Notes: a model not told the origin generated them from the sequence alone. DNA of 64,000 nt from Rhodopseudomonas pseudopalustris (GCF_900110435.1 NZ_FODT01000010.1:62001-126000), one strand, 5' to 3'. Positions 17,601 through 27,633 are shown, numbered from the stretch's first letter. Program-made: numbers and translations.

Positions 17601-18366
17601 GCTCGGCGCGGTCGCCGGTTTTTACGGCGAGGCGCTACGCAGTGTCGACGTCAAGCTGGTCCGCAGGAACGGTGCGTTCCGCACCTTCAACCTCGCCGGC
17701 AAGCTCGGCCGCGACACCCCGATCACCGCCGAGCTGCGAGGCAAGAACCGCGGCCGCGAAGTGATCTATCTCGAGACCAACGACGCCGGCTCTTTCTTCC
17801 GCTTTTCCGACACCTATTCCAAGATATACGGCGGCCAGCTCGCGCTGGCGGTCGAGCCGCCGACCGTCGAGCCCCGCGAGAAGGAAGGGCTGATCAATGT
17901 TCGGGACTTCACGGTGAAGGGCGAGGCGGCGCTCGAGCGCGCTGCCGCCGGCGCTCCCGGAGGCACATCGGCGGGACTTGCATTCTCGCGGCTGCGCGCC
18001 GAATTCACTCGGCAAAACGGCCAGCTTACCGTCCGCGACGGCGTCGTGAAGGGGCCGACCATCGGCGCGACGATCGAGGGCTCGATCGACTATCCCGCCA
18101 ATCAGGTCCGGATGAGCGGCACCTTCGTGCCGATGTACGGGTTGAACAACATGTTCGGGCAGATCCCGATCGTCGGCCTGTTCCTCGGCGGCGGCAGCAA
18201 CGAGGGTCTGATCGGCGTGACCTATGAGGTGGTCGGAACCCCCGGCCAACCGGTGTTGCGCGTCAACCCGATCTCCGCGATGGCGCCGGGCGTGCTGCGC
18301 AAGATCTTCGAGTTCAACACCGGCCGACAGAACAACGGCGTCGATTTCCCGACGCCGCCGAACTGA
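14635..18366 (+). CDS. AsmA-like / DUF3971 envelope protein
   Basis: A very large (1243-residue) protein with a cytoplasmic N-terminal tail and one membrane span near 100-120 (VAIAAVVVVLVLTAGFGGLWL). A long periplasmic beta-rich region runs from there, with DUF3971 in the first two thirds and an AsmA-type C-terminal domain (GLAFSRLRAEFTRQNGQLTVRDG, GSIDYPANQVRMSGTFVP). This matches the YhdP/AsmA-like repeating-beta-groove proteins. Members of this group are implicated in phospholipid transfer between the membranes. ATG 14635 has AGGATAGG upstream; ATG 14722 with GAGAGG is an alternative start. It is divergent from bcp. Confidence 0.85.
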   Translation: MPPQERILRVGAQSSLGDQAATEHVHREAMASYPSPRDSGQDSQSDEHVARNWQDGGWDPEPEEAGRHRARKLLSRSNLGFHRVDESMRRWRHWLTDEPWLKRVAIAAVVVVLVLTAGFGGLWLRLGAGPINLDMATPWLANAIEENIGHGNTVEVGGTQIEREGRIRIAVRIRDIVVRDRDHVIVATAPKAEVRLSGWALLMGKLRAESLRLVDAELAIRITPDGQVTVSTGDTARPLATGVASARRPPEFTLPGQAPTAAAPSGQGDAALPAPLGKPATTDGDDGMKSLLAGLDWLDSLSLTGLDGQNLNEIGLKNGNLVVDDQQRGNRWNFENISLSLRRPTRGGVALSVGEEGAKAWSLRVLVGPAQDGVRSVELHANQVPTRNILLALRVKNLTYGADFPLTGDLKGELGRDGLPTYFRGKLVAGAGTVIDYDTPDYPMAIDQAEFNFEWDANRRVLVAPLKVIAGANRVTLLASVEPPNGNAADWRLNLSGGTIVLPGAADEAPLIFNRIAVRVRFDTDNRRVLLTQADISNGEIGVAGSGSIDYGAEPRLKLGFAGTPMSISALKRMWPVLIVPEVREWVNERIDKGSIQSIDIAVNSPVKNLSRRGPPIPDEGLLVNIIGSGATIHPVDGMPSVRDADMRVRVTGRTATVAVAQANAESPSGRKIALSDILFEVPDMAPKPSPSRIKFKLDGPVQAVAEVLSSGRLSDVSNVPMDPNSSKGAVSAQIMLGMPIQRQLTKADTVYSINADVNGFSADKLVMGQKLEANTLKVIANNQGYQVKGDVKINGQPATLDYRKPAEGEADVRLQSTLDDASRAKLGLDLGSAVTGPVPVKLAGKIGDGDQETKLGIDADLTAVKLDNVLPGWTKPPGKAARASFNVLQKGQSTRFEDIQVEGSGTLIKGALEVDQDGDLINATFPVYSPSEGDKTTLKADRGQDGVLKVVMRGDVFDGRGVIKSALSGTQSDPKSKTKGIDFDLDLKLGAVAGFYGEALRSVDVKLVRRNGAFRTFNLAGKLGRDTPITAELRGKNRGREVIYLETNDAGSFFRFSDTYSKIYGGQLALAVEPPTVEPREKEGLINVRDFTVKGEAALERAAAGAPGGTSAGLAFSRLRAEFTRQNGQLTVRDGVVKGPTIGATIEGSIDYPANQVRMSGTFVPMYGLNNMFGQIPIVGLFLGGGSNEGLIGVTYEVVGTPGQPVLRVNPISAMAPGVLRKIFEFNTGRQNNGVDFPTPPN

Positions 18367-18389
18367 TTTCGAATTTCGCGCCGTAGCGC

Positions 18390-18956
18390 TTAGTCCTTGG
18401 CGCGCAGCCACGGCACCATGCGGCCGAGCGTGGAGTCGTGCCGAACGTACTGATGCCACAGCGCCCCGACGACGTGGATGAAGACCACGATGACCGTCGC
18501 CAGGAACAGCGGTCCATGTGCCGCGTGCAGCGCGCAGGCCACTGCCTTGTCTGCTTCGAGCAGTGGCGGGATGCCGAGCAGATCGACTCCGCGACCGGAA
18601 AACAGCGTCATTCCCAGACCGGTCGCCGGCAGGGCGAGCAGCAGCAGATATAACAGGCCGTGGCTGATCCGGGCGATCACCTTGCTGAAGCGCGGCGACG
18701 GAACCAAATCCGGTGCACCGTGGATCTTGATCCACAGAACGCGCAGCACCGCCAAACCCAGTACCAAAGTACCGATCGCCTTGTGCCAGTCGTAAAACGT
18801 GCGACGGAGCGGGTCGGCCTTGTCCAGTTCTTGCGCGTAGTTCATTGAGGCGAATAGCGCGATCACGGCGAAGAAGATCACCCAGTGAATGGTGACGGCG
18901 AGGGCGCCGTATTCACTGGGACTTTTGTCGGCAGAATCGAGGGTTGTCGTGGTCAT
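18390..18956 (-). CDS. Cytochrome b561 family protein
   Basis: A 188-residue four-helix membrane cytochrome. Histidines expected to ligate two b hemes appear in TIHWVIFF, DWHKAIGTL, ISHGLLYLL and FIHVVGALWH. These proteins pass electrons from quinol to periplasmic or quinone-reactive partners. The start is ATG 18956, with GGAG six bases upstream; the longer frame to 19070 is not supported. It is convergent with the AsmA-like gene, 23 bases between stops. No dedicated redox partner gene (for example a YceI-type protein) is next to it. Confidence 0.9.
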   Translation of the reverse strand: MTTTTLDSADKSPSEYGALAVTIHWVIFFAVIALFASMNYAQELDKADPLRRTFYDWHKAIGTLVLGLAVLRVLWIKIHGAPDLVPSPRFSKVIARISHGLLYLLLLALPATGLGMTLFSGRGVDLLGIPPLLEADKAVACALHAAHGPLFLATVIVVFIHVVGALWHQYVRHDSTLGRMVPWLRAKD

Positions 18957-19188
18957 GATGTCTCCGAAACGAAAGCGCGGCGCGAGCAGCCTAGGGTGAG
19001 CAGCTCGCCGGGCGATGGTGCCCGGCTTCGTGGCCTGGGCGATGTGATCGAGCGCAAATCCGCCGAACACATTTTGCTGATCGCAGGAGCGTGCGTGCCG
19101 CCAGCGCGAGGTCTATGCCACGCAGCGATTGCGAATTCATGACGGGAATTTGCAAGCGAGTAGCAACAGGGGCGGCAACGGCAGGCGC

Positions 19189-20442
19189 TCAATGGCGTTC
19201 GCGCAGCGCCGGCACCACCAGAAAGGGAATCATGCCGATCAGCACGCTGACCAGCGCGAAGCCGATCACCGGGTCATAGCTGTTGCTGAGATCGTGGATC
19301 AGGCCGCCGCACCATGAGCCGAACGCCGATCCGAGCCCGCTGCCGATTGCGATGGTGCCGTAAATCAGGCCGACCTGCTTGCCGCGAAACACCTTCATTG
19401 CGGTCGCGGTGATCAGCGGACCGCGCGAGCCGATCATGCTGCCGAAGCACAGCACAAAACCCGTCAGCAGGAAGTAATTGGGGTACCACTTCACCAGCCA
19501 CAGCATCACGATTCCGGTGATCGAGATTGCGTAGCTGAACAGGATCGACGGCCGGCGCCCGATCACGCCGTCGAGCCAGCTCACGCCGAGCATGCCGACC
19601 ACCAGCACGACGCCGGAGAAGCCCCAGGCGGTGGCCGCCTGCAGCGGCGGAAAGCCGGCGTCGACCAGATAGGCGACGACCTGCGGTGCGATCGCGTACA
19701 TTCCGATCGCGGTGAAGAAAAACGTCGCGAACAGCGCCCAGAACGCGTGGTGACGAATCGCATTGCGCAGCGTCCAGCCGTCGTCCGCAGGATCGGCCAG
19801 CGCCGACTGCGCCAGCACCTCCGAGCCGCCGGCATAGCGGCGCCACGGCAGCACCAGCAGCGGCAGCAGCAGGACCAGCATCGCGGCGCCGAAGCTTTGA
19901 TAGGCGCCGCGCCAGCCGATCTGGTCGATCAGAAGCTGCGCGATCGGCAACATCACCAGTACGCCTGCGCCGGTCGCCGAATACACCACGGCCATCGCGG
20001 TGGGCAGCCGTGGACCGAACCAGCGCCCGAGCAGAATGGAATTCGGCACATTGCCGGTGAAGGTGATGCCGAGCCCGACGCACAGGCCGATCGCGATCTG
20101 CAATTGCCAGAGCTGCTGCGCGAACGCCGCCGCCAGAAAGGCGCCGCCGAGCAGAACCATGCCGAGGGTGTAGACCGCGCGTGGCCCGGAGCGGTCGAAC
20201 AGCCGGCCGACCAGCGGCGAGGCGAGGCCGCTGCACAGTGCAGACAGCGAATAGATCGACACGACCTCGGCGCGGTCCCAGCCGAAGGATTGCGAGATCG
20301 GCAGCAGAAAGACAGTGAAGCTCTCGCCGAGACCGCGTCCGAGCATCGCCAGCACAAAGCACAGGCCGAGCACGACGAGGCCGGTCCGCTGCGAAATGCG
20401 CTGATCCAAGGGGCGATCCTTCCCGGGAGACGTTGGCTCCAT
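19189..20442 (-). CDS. MFS transporter
   Basis: A 417-residue carrier with about 12 predicted membrane helices. The motif-A-like loop GRLFDRSGPRAVYT lies between helices 2 and 3, and a long central cytoplasmic loop (about 205-230) separates the two halves. Arrangement and length resemble the monocarboxylate or oxalate/formate antiporter branch of the superfamily, but the substrate cannot be read from sequence. It starts at ATG 20442, 45 bases downstream of the tyrS stop, so co-transcription with tyrS is possible. Confidence 0.85.
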   Translation of the reverse strand: MEPTSPGKDRPLDQRISQRTGLVVLGLCFVLAMLGRGLGESFTVFLLPISQSFGWDRAEVVSIYSLSALCSGLASPLVGRLFDRSGPRAVYTLGMVLLGGAFLAAAFAQQLWQLQIAIGLCVGLGITFTGNVPNSILLGRWFGPRLPTAMAVVYSATGAGVLVMLPIAQLLIDQIGWRGAYQSFGAAMLVLLLPLLVLPWRRYAGGSEVLAQSALADPADDGWTLRNAIRHHAFWALFATFFFTAIGMYAIAPQVVAYLVDAGFPPLQAATAWGFSGVVLVVGMLGVSWLDGVIGRRPSILFSYAISITGIVMLWLVKWYPNYFLLTGFVLCFGSMIGSRGPLITATAMKVFRGKQVGLIYGTIAIGSGLGSAFGSWCGGLIHDLSNSYDPVIGFALVSVLIGMIPFLVVPALRERH

Positions 20443-20487
20443 GGAGCGCGTTTCCGCGGGAAAGAACAGCGCCTGCGACGAATGGGG

Positions 20488-21744
20488 CTATGCAGGCCGC
20501 AGTAGCACGTGCTTCTTCTTGCCCATCGACAGCTTGATTACGCCGTCGGCGGTCAGATCCGCCGCGGTCAGCGCCATCTTCTCGTCGGTGACCGGAACGT
20601 CGTTGACCTTCAGCCCGCCGGCCTTGATCTGCCGCCGCGCTTCGCCGTTCGAGGCGACGAGCCCGGATTTCTCCGCGAACGCCGCCAGCACGCTGAGGCC
20701 GGCATCGAGCTCCGCCCGCGCGACGTCGACGCTCGGCAGATCCTGCGCAGTGCCGCCCTGTTCGAAGGTGGTTCGTGCGGTCGCCTCGGCCTTGTCGGCG
20801 GCGTCGCGGCCGTGCACCAGCGCGGTCGCTTCGGTGGCCAGGATCTTCTTCGCCTCGTTGATCTCGGCGCCCTGCAGCTTGGACAACCGCTCGATTTCGT
20901 CGATCGGAAGCAGCGTGAACAGCTTGAGGAAACGGCCGACGTCGGCGTCCTCGGTGTTGCGCCAGTACTGCCAGTAGTCATAGGCCGGCAGCATGTCGCC
21001 GTTCAGCCAGACCGCGCCGGCCGCGGTCTTGCCCATCTTGGCGCCGGAAGAAGTCGTCAGCAGCGGACAGGTGAGGGCGTGGAGCTGCGGCGTGCCCATG
21101 CGGCGACCGAGGTCGACGCCGGTGACGATGTTGCCCCACTGATCGGAGCCGCCCATCTGCAGATTGCAGCCGTGGCGCCGCGACAGTTCGACGTAATCGT
21201 AGGACTGCAGGATCATGTAGTTGAATTCGATGAACGACAGCTCCTGCTCGCGCTCGAGCCGCATCCTCACCGAGTCCATCGTCAACATGCGGTTGACCGA
21301 GAAGTGGCGGCCGAGGTCGCGCAGCATCTCGATGTAGTTGAGCTTGGTCAGCCAATCGGCGTTGTCGACCATCAGCGCCTTGTTGCCGTCGTCGCCGAAG
21401 GTGATGAAATTGGCGAACACCCGCTTGATCGAGACCTTGTTGGCTTCGATCTGCTCCAGGCTGAGGATCTTGCGGGTCTCGTCGCGGCCGGAAGGGTCGC
21501 CGACCCGGGTGGTGCCGCCGCCCATCAGCGCGACCGGCTTGTTGCCGGTCGCCTGCAGCCAGTGCAGCATCATGATCGACAGCAGATGACCGACATGCAG
21601 CGACGACGCGGTGCAGTCGTAACCGACATAGGCCACGACCTCGCGGCGCGACGCCAGCGCGTCCAGCGACTCGGGGTCGGAAATCTGATGGATGAAGCCC
21701 CGCTGCTGGAGCACATTCATAAAATCAGACTTAAAAGCGGTCAT
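20488..21744 (-). CDS. tyrS: Tyrosyl-tRNA synthetase
   Basis: A 418-residue class I aminoacyl-tRNA synthetase. The HIGH signature appears as HVGHLLS, with the tyrosine-binding start [22 protein letters not shown] contacts the amino acid, and the KMSKS-like loop is KMGKT ([10 protein letters not shown]). A C-terminal S4 RNA-binding domain spans about 350-418 ([16 protein letters not shown]). The gene is divergent from anmK across 153 bases that contain a good promoter-like pair for tyrS. Start ATG 21744. Confidence 0.96.
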   Translation of the reverse strand: MTAFKSDFMNVLQQRGFIHQISDPESLDALASRREVVAYVGYDCTASSLHVGHLLSIMMLHWLQATGNKPVALMGGGTTRVGDPSGRDETRKILSLEQIEANKVSIKRVFANFITFGDDGNKALMVDNADWLTKLNYIEMLRDLGRHFSVNRMLTMDSVRMRLEREQELSFIEFNYMILQSYDYVELSRRHGCNLQMGGSDQWGNIVTGVDLGRRMGTPQLHALTCPLLTTSSGAKMGKTAAGAVWLNGDMLPAYDYWQYWRNTEDADVGRFLKLFTLLPIDEIERLSKLQGAEINEAKKILATEATALVHGRDAADKAEATARTTFEQGGTAQDLPSVDVARAELDAGLSVLAAFAEKSGLVASNGEARRQIKAGGLKVNDVPVTDEKMALTAADLTADGVIKLSMGKKKHVLLRPA

Positions 21745-21837
21745 CTTTGTGGATCTCTTATCACTGTTATTTCACGCTCCGCGCAAATCGGCTGCGCGGT
21801 AAGCCCAAGAGGGCTTTCGATTGCGTTGCCGTGTGGC

Positions 21838-21865
21838 ATTATAAGAACTGGGCGTTTGACACAAG
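21838..21865 (-). promoter_or_regulatory. Probable tyrS promoter
   Basis: On the minus strand, CTTGTG (21865-21860) and a perfect TATAAT (21843-21838) are separated by 16 bases, and the -10 box lies 94 bases before the tyrS ATG. This fits a housekeeping-type promoter. The plus strand at 21856-21861 reads TTGACA, a possible -35 for anmK without a clear -10. Confidence 0.5.
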
Positions 21866-21897
21866 TTTGACGTTCCGCACGAGAAAGACGGCCTTCA

Positions 21898-23001
21898 ATG
21901 ATGCTGACGGCGATCGGACTGATGAGCGGGACCTCGCTCGACGGGGTCGACGTCGCCTTGATCAAGACCGACGGTCGGCGGGTGGCGGCGCTCGGGCCTT
22001 CGGGCTACCGGCCCTATACCGAGAGCGAACGCGACCTGCTGCGGCAGGCGCTGGCGGAGGCAGCCGGCCTCGACCGGCGCGACGCACGGCCGGGCATCCT
22101 CGCCGAGGCCGAACGCGCGGTGACGATCGCCCATGCGGAGGCGGTGGCGGCCTTCACTGCGCAGAACCGGATTTCCGCGGACGCCGTCGACATCGTCGGA
22201 TTTCACGGACAGACCGTGCTGCACCGTCCGGCCGCGAAGTTGACGGTGCAGATCGGGGATGCGCAGGCGCTGGCGAAGGCGATCCACATCCCTGTCGTGT
22301 ATGATTTCCGCGCCGCCGACGTCGCCGCCGGCGGGCAGGGCGCGCCGTTCGTCCCGGTCTATCACCGTGCGTTGGCGCAATCGCTCGGCCGCGACGGTCC
22401 GATCGTGGTGGTCAATATCGGCGGCGTCTCGAACATCACCTTCATCGACGGCAACGAAACGCTGATCGCCTGCGACACCGGTCCCGGCAACGCGTTGCTC
22501 GATGACTTCATGTTTCGCACCATCGGCAAGCCGTTCGATTGCGAGGGGCGACTGGCGGCGCAGGGCGTTCCGGATGAGGGCTGGTTGGCGGATGCGCTTC
22601 AGCATCCGTTTTTCGCCAAGCCGCCGCCGAAATCGCTCGACCGCAACGATTTCGCGGCACTGGCGCTGGGCGACTGGTCGCCGGCCGATGGTGCTGCGAC
22701 GCTGACGGCATTCACCGCAAGGTCGATTGCGAAGATCGTGCCGTTATTGCCGAATCCTGCGCACAGCGTCGTGGTCACCGGCGGCGGCGCTCGCAATCTG
22801 ACGATGATGCGGATGCTGCGCGAACAACTGGCGCCGGCGCAGGTCGAGAGCGCCGATGCGCTCGGCTGGTCGGCGGATGCGATGGAAGCCCAGGCGTTCG
22901 GCTTCCTCGCCGCGCGGGGGCTGAAGGGCCTGCCGCTCAGCTATCCCGCGACCACCGGCGTGGCGTTTCCGATGACCGGCGGGCTGATCGCAAGGCCCTG
23001 A
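21898..23001 (+). CDS. anmK: Anhydro-N-acetylmuramic acid kinase
   Basis: A 367-residue sugar kinase of the ASKHA fold that opens and phosphorylates 1,6-anhydro-MurNAc to MurNAc-6-phosphate in peptidoglycan recycling. The N-terminal ATP-binding motif GLMSGTSLDGVD, GFHGQTVLH, the central NIGGVSNITFI with CDTGPGNALLDD, and the C-terminal VVTGGGARN are all present and typical. Length matches the family (about 370). ATG 21898 is immediately followed by a second ATG at 21901; either could serve. A gene for recycling fits this envelope-rich stretch of the chromosome. Confidence 0.95.
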   Translation: MMLTAIGLMSGTSLDGVDVALIKTDGRRVAALGPSGYRPYTESERDLLRQALAEAAGLDRRDARPGILAEAERAVTIAHAEAVAAFTAQNRISADAVDIVGFHGQTVLHRPAAKLTVQIGDAQALAKAIHIPVVYDFRAADVAAGGQGAPFVPVYHRALAQSLGRDGPIVVVNIGGVSNITFIDGNETLIACDTGPGNALLDDFMFRTIGKPFDCEGRLAAQGVPDEGWLADALQHPFFAKPPPKSLDRNDFAALALGDWSPADGAATLTAFTARSIAKIVPLLPNPAHSVVVTGGGARNLTMMRMLREQLAPAQVESADALGWSADAMEAQAFGFLAARGLKGLPLSYPATTGVAFPMTGGLIARP

Positions 23002-23019
23002 TTGATTGGGGTTTTCGTG

Positions 23020-23088
23020 GCGAGGAGCGAAGCGACGAAGCAATCCAGAATCAGGCGCTCGCGCGCTGGATTGCTTCGCTGGGCTCGC
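23020..23088. repeat. Intergenic palindrome with GAAGCAATCCAG arms
   Basis: The arms read GAAGCAATCCAG (left, within 23020-23048) and CTGGATTGCTTC (right, within 23066-23088), each continued by GCGA-rich extensions. I recall this dispersed palindrome as very common in Rhodopseudomonas and Bradyrhizobium intergenic spaces. Placed between convergent anmK and the hydrolase gene, it could also help end transcription. Confidence 0.75.
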
Positions 23089-23102
23089 GAGGACCGATCA
23101 GA

Positions 23103-23750
23103 TCAGCGGACGTTGGCCAGCCGCATGTCGAGATAGGACGTCACCGTCTCCATCAACGGCTCCATCTTGTCTTCGAAGAAATGGTTGGCGCCGGGGATGG
23201 TCTGCTGGTCGATGATGATGCCCTTCTGGGTCTTCAGCTTTTCGACCAGAGTGTTGACGTCCTTGGCGGGCGCGACGATGTCCTTTTCGCCGTGCACGAT
23301 CAGGCCGGACGACGGGCAGGGCGCGAGGAACGAGAAGTCATAGCGGTTCGGCTCCGGCGCGATCGAGATGAAGCCCTCGACCTCGGGCCGTCGCATCAAG
23401 AGCTGCATGCCGATCCAGGCCCCGAACGAGAAACCGGCGACCCAGCAGGCGCGCGCTTCGGGGTTGATGGTCTGCGCCCAGTCGAGCGCCGACGCCGCGT
23501 CGGACAATTCGCCGGTGCCGTGATCGAACGAACCCTGGCTGCGGCCGACGCCGCGGAAATTGAAGCGCAGCACCGAAAAACCACGCGCCACGAAGGCGTA
23601 ATAAACCTGATAGACGATCGGGTGGTTCATGCTGCCGCGGAACTGCGGATGCGGGTGCAACACCATCGCGATCGGCGCGTTCTTCTGTTTCGCGGGATGG
23701 TAGCGGCCTTCGAGGCGGCCTGCGGGACCGGTGAAAATGACTTCAGGCAT
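23103..23750 (-). CDS. Alpha/beta hydrolase, dienelactone-hydrolase-like
   Basis: A 215-residue cytoplasmic hydrolase. Visible landmarks are the oxyanion-side HPHPQFRGSMN, nucleophile serine in GFSFGAW, acid in VHGEKDIV, and histidine in GANHFF. The family contains esterases and uncharacterised serine hydrolases; no substrate is indicated. ATG 23750 has AAGGAT upstream. The frame continues to 23909 but without a ribosome site, and the hydrolase homology starts at MPEVIFTGPAG. As I recall, this gene commonly sits divergent from the first cysteine desulfurase of suf clusters in this family, as here. Confidence 0.88.
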   Translation of the reverse strand: MPEVIFTGPAGRLEGRYHPAKQKNAPIAMVLHPHPQFRGSMNHPIVYQVYYAFVARGFSVLRFNFRGVGRSQGSFDHGTGELSDAASALDWAQTINPEARACWVAGFSFGAWIGMQLLMRRPEVEGFISIAPEPNRYDFSFLAPCPSSGLIVHGEKDIVAPAKDVNTLVEKLKTQKGIIIDQQTIPGANHFFEDKMEPLMETVTSYLDMRLANVR

Positions 23751-23988
23751 CAGCGATCCTTGGTAGATTTGGATTTGGCCGGGCGCGCGCGGGCTCTGCC
23801 AATCACGGCCGTCGGTCGCCGTCCGCAGATCAGGCAAGACGGCGGGATGAACGGGGAGCTGCGTTCTAGCATGGAGCGCAGGGCCAATTGCAAGCATATT
23901 GAGCGCCATTGCGTTTCAGAACCGAGACTGCGCCGCTGGTTCCGGCAATGGAACTGTTCCAGTCAGTTGCGGAGGGTGTGAGTTCGTT

Positions 23989-25161
23989 ATGGCTGACCGG
24001 GTCTATCTTGATTGGAATGCGACAACGCCGTTGCGGGCGGAAGCGCGGGCGGCGATCGCGGCGGCGCTGGATCTGGTCGGCAATCCATCCTCGATCCATG
24101 CCGAGGGCCGGGCGGCGCGCGGGATGGTCGAACAGGCCCGCGCGGCGGTGGCCGCGGCGATCGGGGCCGAGGCGCGGAGCGTCGTGTTCACATCGGGAGG
24201 CACCGAAGCCAACACGCTGGCGCTCATGCCCGGACTCCGGATCGGTTCCCAACCGTCTGAACAGCTTGTCAATTCGGCGATCGAGCACGCCTCGGTGCTG
24301 GCCGGCGGGCGGTTTGCGCCAGAGCATATCGATACCGTTCGGGTGACGCGAGATGGCGTCGTCGATCTGGATCATCTGCGCAGCCTGCTGGCGGGCCGGC
24401 CACCGGCGCTGGTGTCGGTGATGCTCGCCAATAATGAGACCGGCGCCCTCCAGCCGGTGACCGATATCGGCGGTATCGTCCATGCAGCTGGCGGCGTCCT
24501 GCACGTCGACGCAGTGCAGGCGTTCGGAAAAATAACATTCAATATCAATGATCTGGGCGCCGATCTTGTATCGCTTTCTGCGCACAAGATCGGTGGTCCT
24601 AAGGGCGTCGGTGCGCTGGTTCTCGGGTCCAATCTGGCCGGCCTCGCGCCGTTGCTGCGCGGTGGCGGTCAGGAGCTGGGCCGGCGGGCCGGGACGGAGA
24701 ACGTCGCCGGGATCGCTGGCTTTGGCGCGGCGGTTGCGGCGGCGATTCCCGCCATGGCTGCGGACATGAGCCGGATCGAAAAACTGCGAAATCGGCTCGA
24801 AACAGGCCTGAGGCAAACCCAAGGCAGCGAAGGCGGAATTGTGATCGCCGAATCCGCGCCGCGGCTGGCGAACACGACGCTGTTCGCGGTGCCGGGATTG
24901 CGCGCCGAGACCGCGGTGATCGGATTCGACCTCGCCGGAATCGCGGTGTCGTCCGGGTCGGCCTGCTCGTCGGGCAAGGTCCGGTCGTCGCATGTGCTCG
25001 AGGCGATGGGGTTCGGTCCGGAACTTGCACAGTCGGCGATACGGATCAGTCTCGGCTGGTCGAGTAGCGAAACCGACATTGATCGCTGCCTTCAGGCTTG
25101 GAGAAAGCTTGCGGGCAACCTAACTAAGAGGGATCATGAAACAGAGCTTGAACGGTTCTAA
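23989..25161 (+). CDS. Cysteine desulfurase, NifS/IscS type
   Basis: A 390-residue PLP enzyme that removes sulfur from cysteine for cluster assembly. The start MADRVYLDWNATTP, PLP lysine K200 (SAHKIGGPKG) and active-site C326 (SSGSACSSGK) on a flexible loop put it in group I (NifS/IscS), different from the SufS encoded 4 kb downstream. ATG 23989 follows GGAGG at 23971; the upstream extension to 23899 is not conserved in appearance. It heads the suf cluster and ends 82 bases before sufB, with an iron-box-like palindrome overlapping its stop codon. Confidence 0.93.
   Translation: MADRVYLDWNATTPLRAEARAAIAAALDLVGNPSSIHAEGRAARGMVEQARAAVAAAIGAEARSVVFTSGGTEANTLALMPGLRIGSQPSEQLVNSAIEHASVLAGGRFAPEHIDTVRVTRDGVVDLDHLRSLLAGRPPALVSVMLANNETGALQPVTDIGGIVHAAGGVLHVDAVQAFGKITFNINDLGADLVSLSAHKIGGPKGVGALVLGSNLAGLAPLLRGGGQELGRRAGTENVAGIAGFGAAVAAAIPAMAADMSRIEKLRNRLETGLRQTQGSEGGIVIAESAPRLANTTLFAVPGLRAETAVIGFDLAGIAVSSGSACSSGKVRSSHVLEAMGFGPELAQSAIRISLGWSSSETDIDRCLQAWRKLAGNLTKRDHETELERF
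25148..25161. promoter_or_regulatory. Iron-control-element-like palindrome upstream of sufB
   Basis: TTGAACGGTTCTAA is an imperfect dyad with a full TTCTAA half-site, resembling the TTAGAA/TTCTAA elements bound by the heme-dependent regulator Irr in this family. It overlaps the stop codon of the upstream desulfurase gene and lies about 85 bases before the sufB start. Left half is degenerate, so the call is tentative. Confidence 0.35.
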
Positions 25162-25243
25162 GAGGGTTTCATCCCGCGCCGGATCGTGTAAGCATGTTTT
25201 AGTAGATCCACCGCGGTCCTTGAAACCGCGAGCGGAGGTTTAA

Positions 25244-26725
25244 ATGGCTGCCGTACAAGAAACCGTCGATCGGGTTCGCCAGATCGACGTCGATCAATAT
25301 CGCTATGGATTCGAGACGCTGATCGAATCCGACAAGGCTCCCAAGGGGCTGTCGGAAGACATCGTCCGATTTATCTCCGCAAAAAAGAACGAACCGGACT
25401 GGATGCTGCAGTGGCGGCTTGAAGCCTATCGCCGCTGGCTGACCATGACGGAGCCCACTTGGGCGCGGGTCAACTACCCCAAGATCGACTTCCAGGACCT
25501 GTATTATTATTCGGCCCCCAAGCCGAAGAAGACCATCGGTTCGCTGGACGAGATCGATCCGGAGATTCTCGAGACCTACAAGAAGCTCGGCATTCCGCTG
25601 CGTGAAGTCGAGGTGCTCGAAGGCGTGGTTCGTCCCGAGGGCGAGCGGCGCATCGCGGTCGATGCGGTGTTCGACTCGGTGTCGGTGGCCACCACCTTCC
25701 AGGCCGAGCTGAAGAAGGCCGGCGTGATCTTCATGCCGATCTCGGAAGCGATCAAGCAGCACCCCGAACTGGTGCAGAAATATCTCGGCACCGTGGTGCC
25801 GACGACTGACAATTACTATGCGACGCTGAACTCCGCGGTGTTCTCCGACGGTTCGTTCGTCTATGTGCCGCCGGGCGTGCGCTGCCCGATGGAGCTGTCG
25901 ACTTATTTCCGCATCAACGAGCGCAACACCGGCCAGTTCGAGCGCACGCTGATCATCGCCGACAAGGGCTCCTACGTCAGCTATCTCGAAGGCTGCACCG
26001 CTCCGCAGCGCGACGAGAATCAGCTTCACGCCGCGGTCGTCGAGCTGGTCACGCATGACGACGCCGAAATCAAATATTCGACGGTGCAGAACTGGTACCC
26101 CGGAAACTCCGAGGGCAAGGGCGGCATCTACAATTTCGTCACCAAGCGCGGCGACTGCCGCGGCGCCAACTCGAAGATTTCCTGGACTCAGGTCGAGACC
26201 GGTTCGGCGATCACCTGGAAATATCCGAGCTGCATTTTGCGCGGCGATAACTCCCGCGGAGAATTCTACTCGATCGCGATCTCGAACGGCTATCAGCAGG
26301 TCGATAGCGGCACCAAGATGATCCATCTCGGCAACAACACCACCAGCCGGATCATCTCCAAGGGCATCGCGGCCGGCCGATCGCAGAACACCTATCGCGG
26401 TCTCGTCACCGCGCACCGCAAGGCCAAGGGCGCGCGCAACTTCACCGCCTGCGACTCGCTGCTGATCGGCGACCAGTGCGGCGCGCATACCGTGCCCTAT
26501 ATCGAGGCGAAGAACACGTCGGCGCTGTTCGAGCACGAAGCCACCACGTCGAAGATCTCCGAGGACGTGCTGTTCTATTGCGTCCAGCGAGGCCTCAGCC
26601 AGGAAGAGGCGGTCGGCCTCGTGGTCAACGGCTTCGTCAAGGACGTGCTGCAGCAACTGCCGATGGAATTCGCGGTGGAAGCGCAGAAGCTGATCTCGAT
26701 CTCGCTCGAAGGCTCGGTCGGCTAA
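25244..26725 (+). CDS. sufB: Fe-S cluster assembly scaffold SufB
   Basis: A 493-residue scaffold subunit of the SufBCD complex on which Fe-S clusters are built. The C-terminal beta-helix carries recognisable SufB stretches: [49 protein letters not shown], and [15 protein letters not shown], which include the cysteines proposed to relay persulfide and hold the cluster. ATG 25244 is preceded by GGAGG at a good distance. A pair of palindromic repeats separates it from sufC. Confidence 0.97.
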   Translation: MAAVQETVDRVRQIDVDQYRYGFETLIESDKAPKGLSEDIVRFISAKKNEPDWMLQWRLEAYRRWLTMTEPTWARVNYPKIDFQDLYYYSAPKPKKTIGSLDEIDPEILETYKKLGIPLREVEVLEGVVRPEGERRIAVDAVFDSVSVATTFQAELKKAGVIFMPISEAIKQHPELVQKYLGTVVPTTDNYYATLNSAVFSDGSFVYVPPGVRCPMELSTYFRINERNTGQFERTLIIADKGSYVSYLEGCTAPQRDENQLHAAVVELVTHDDAEIKYSTVQNWYPGNSEGKGGIYNFVTKRGDCRGANSKISWTQVETGSAITWKYPSCILRGDNSRGEFYSIAISNGYQQVDSGTKMIHLGNNTTSRIISKGIAAGRSQNTYRGLVTAHRKAKGARNFTACDSLLIGDQCGAHTVPYIEAKNTSALFEHEATTSKISEDVLFYCVQRGLSQEEAVGLVVNGFVKDVLQQLPMEFAVEAQKLISISLEGSVG

Positions 26726-26734
26726 CACCAAAGC

Positions 26735-26842
26735 CCTCGTCCTGAGGAGGCCGCGAAACCGCGGTCTCGAGGACGGAGATGACAAAGTGAACCAGCTCGT
26801 CCTTCGAGACGCGCGCAACGCGCGCTTCCTCAGGACGACGAC
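26735..26842. repeat. Two tandem palindromic repeats between sufB and sufC
   Basis: Two hairpin units, about 26738-26777 and 26797-26840, both built from arms of the form CGTCCTGAGGA and TCTCGAGGACG or TCCTTCGAGAC, arranged in opposite orientation. I recall this dispersed REP-like family from Bradyrhizobium and Rhodopseudomonas. They fall inside the suf operon, so they may attenuate or stabilise the message between sufB and sufCDS. Confidence 0.75.
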
Positions 26843-26857
26843 ACAGGAAGGCTGGCA

Positions 26858-27616
<759 letters not shown>

Positions 27617-27633
27617 AGCCGATCGGACGGGTC

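Noticed and set aside
21800-21818. Short hairpin AAGCCC / GGGCTT in the tyrS leader as T-box or attenuator
   Set aside because: Only six base pairs, no T-box consensus, and T-box control is not typical of alphaproteobacteria.
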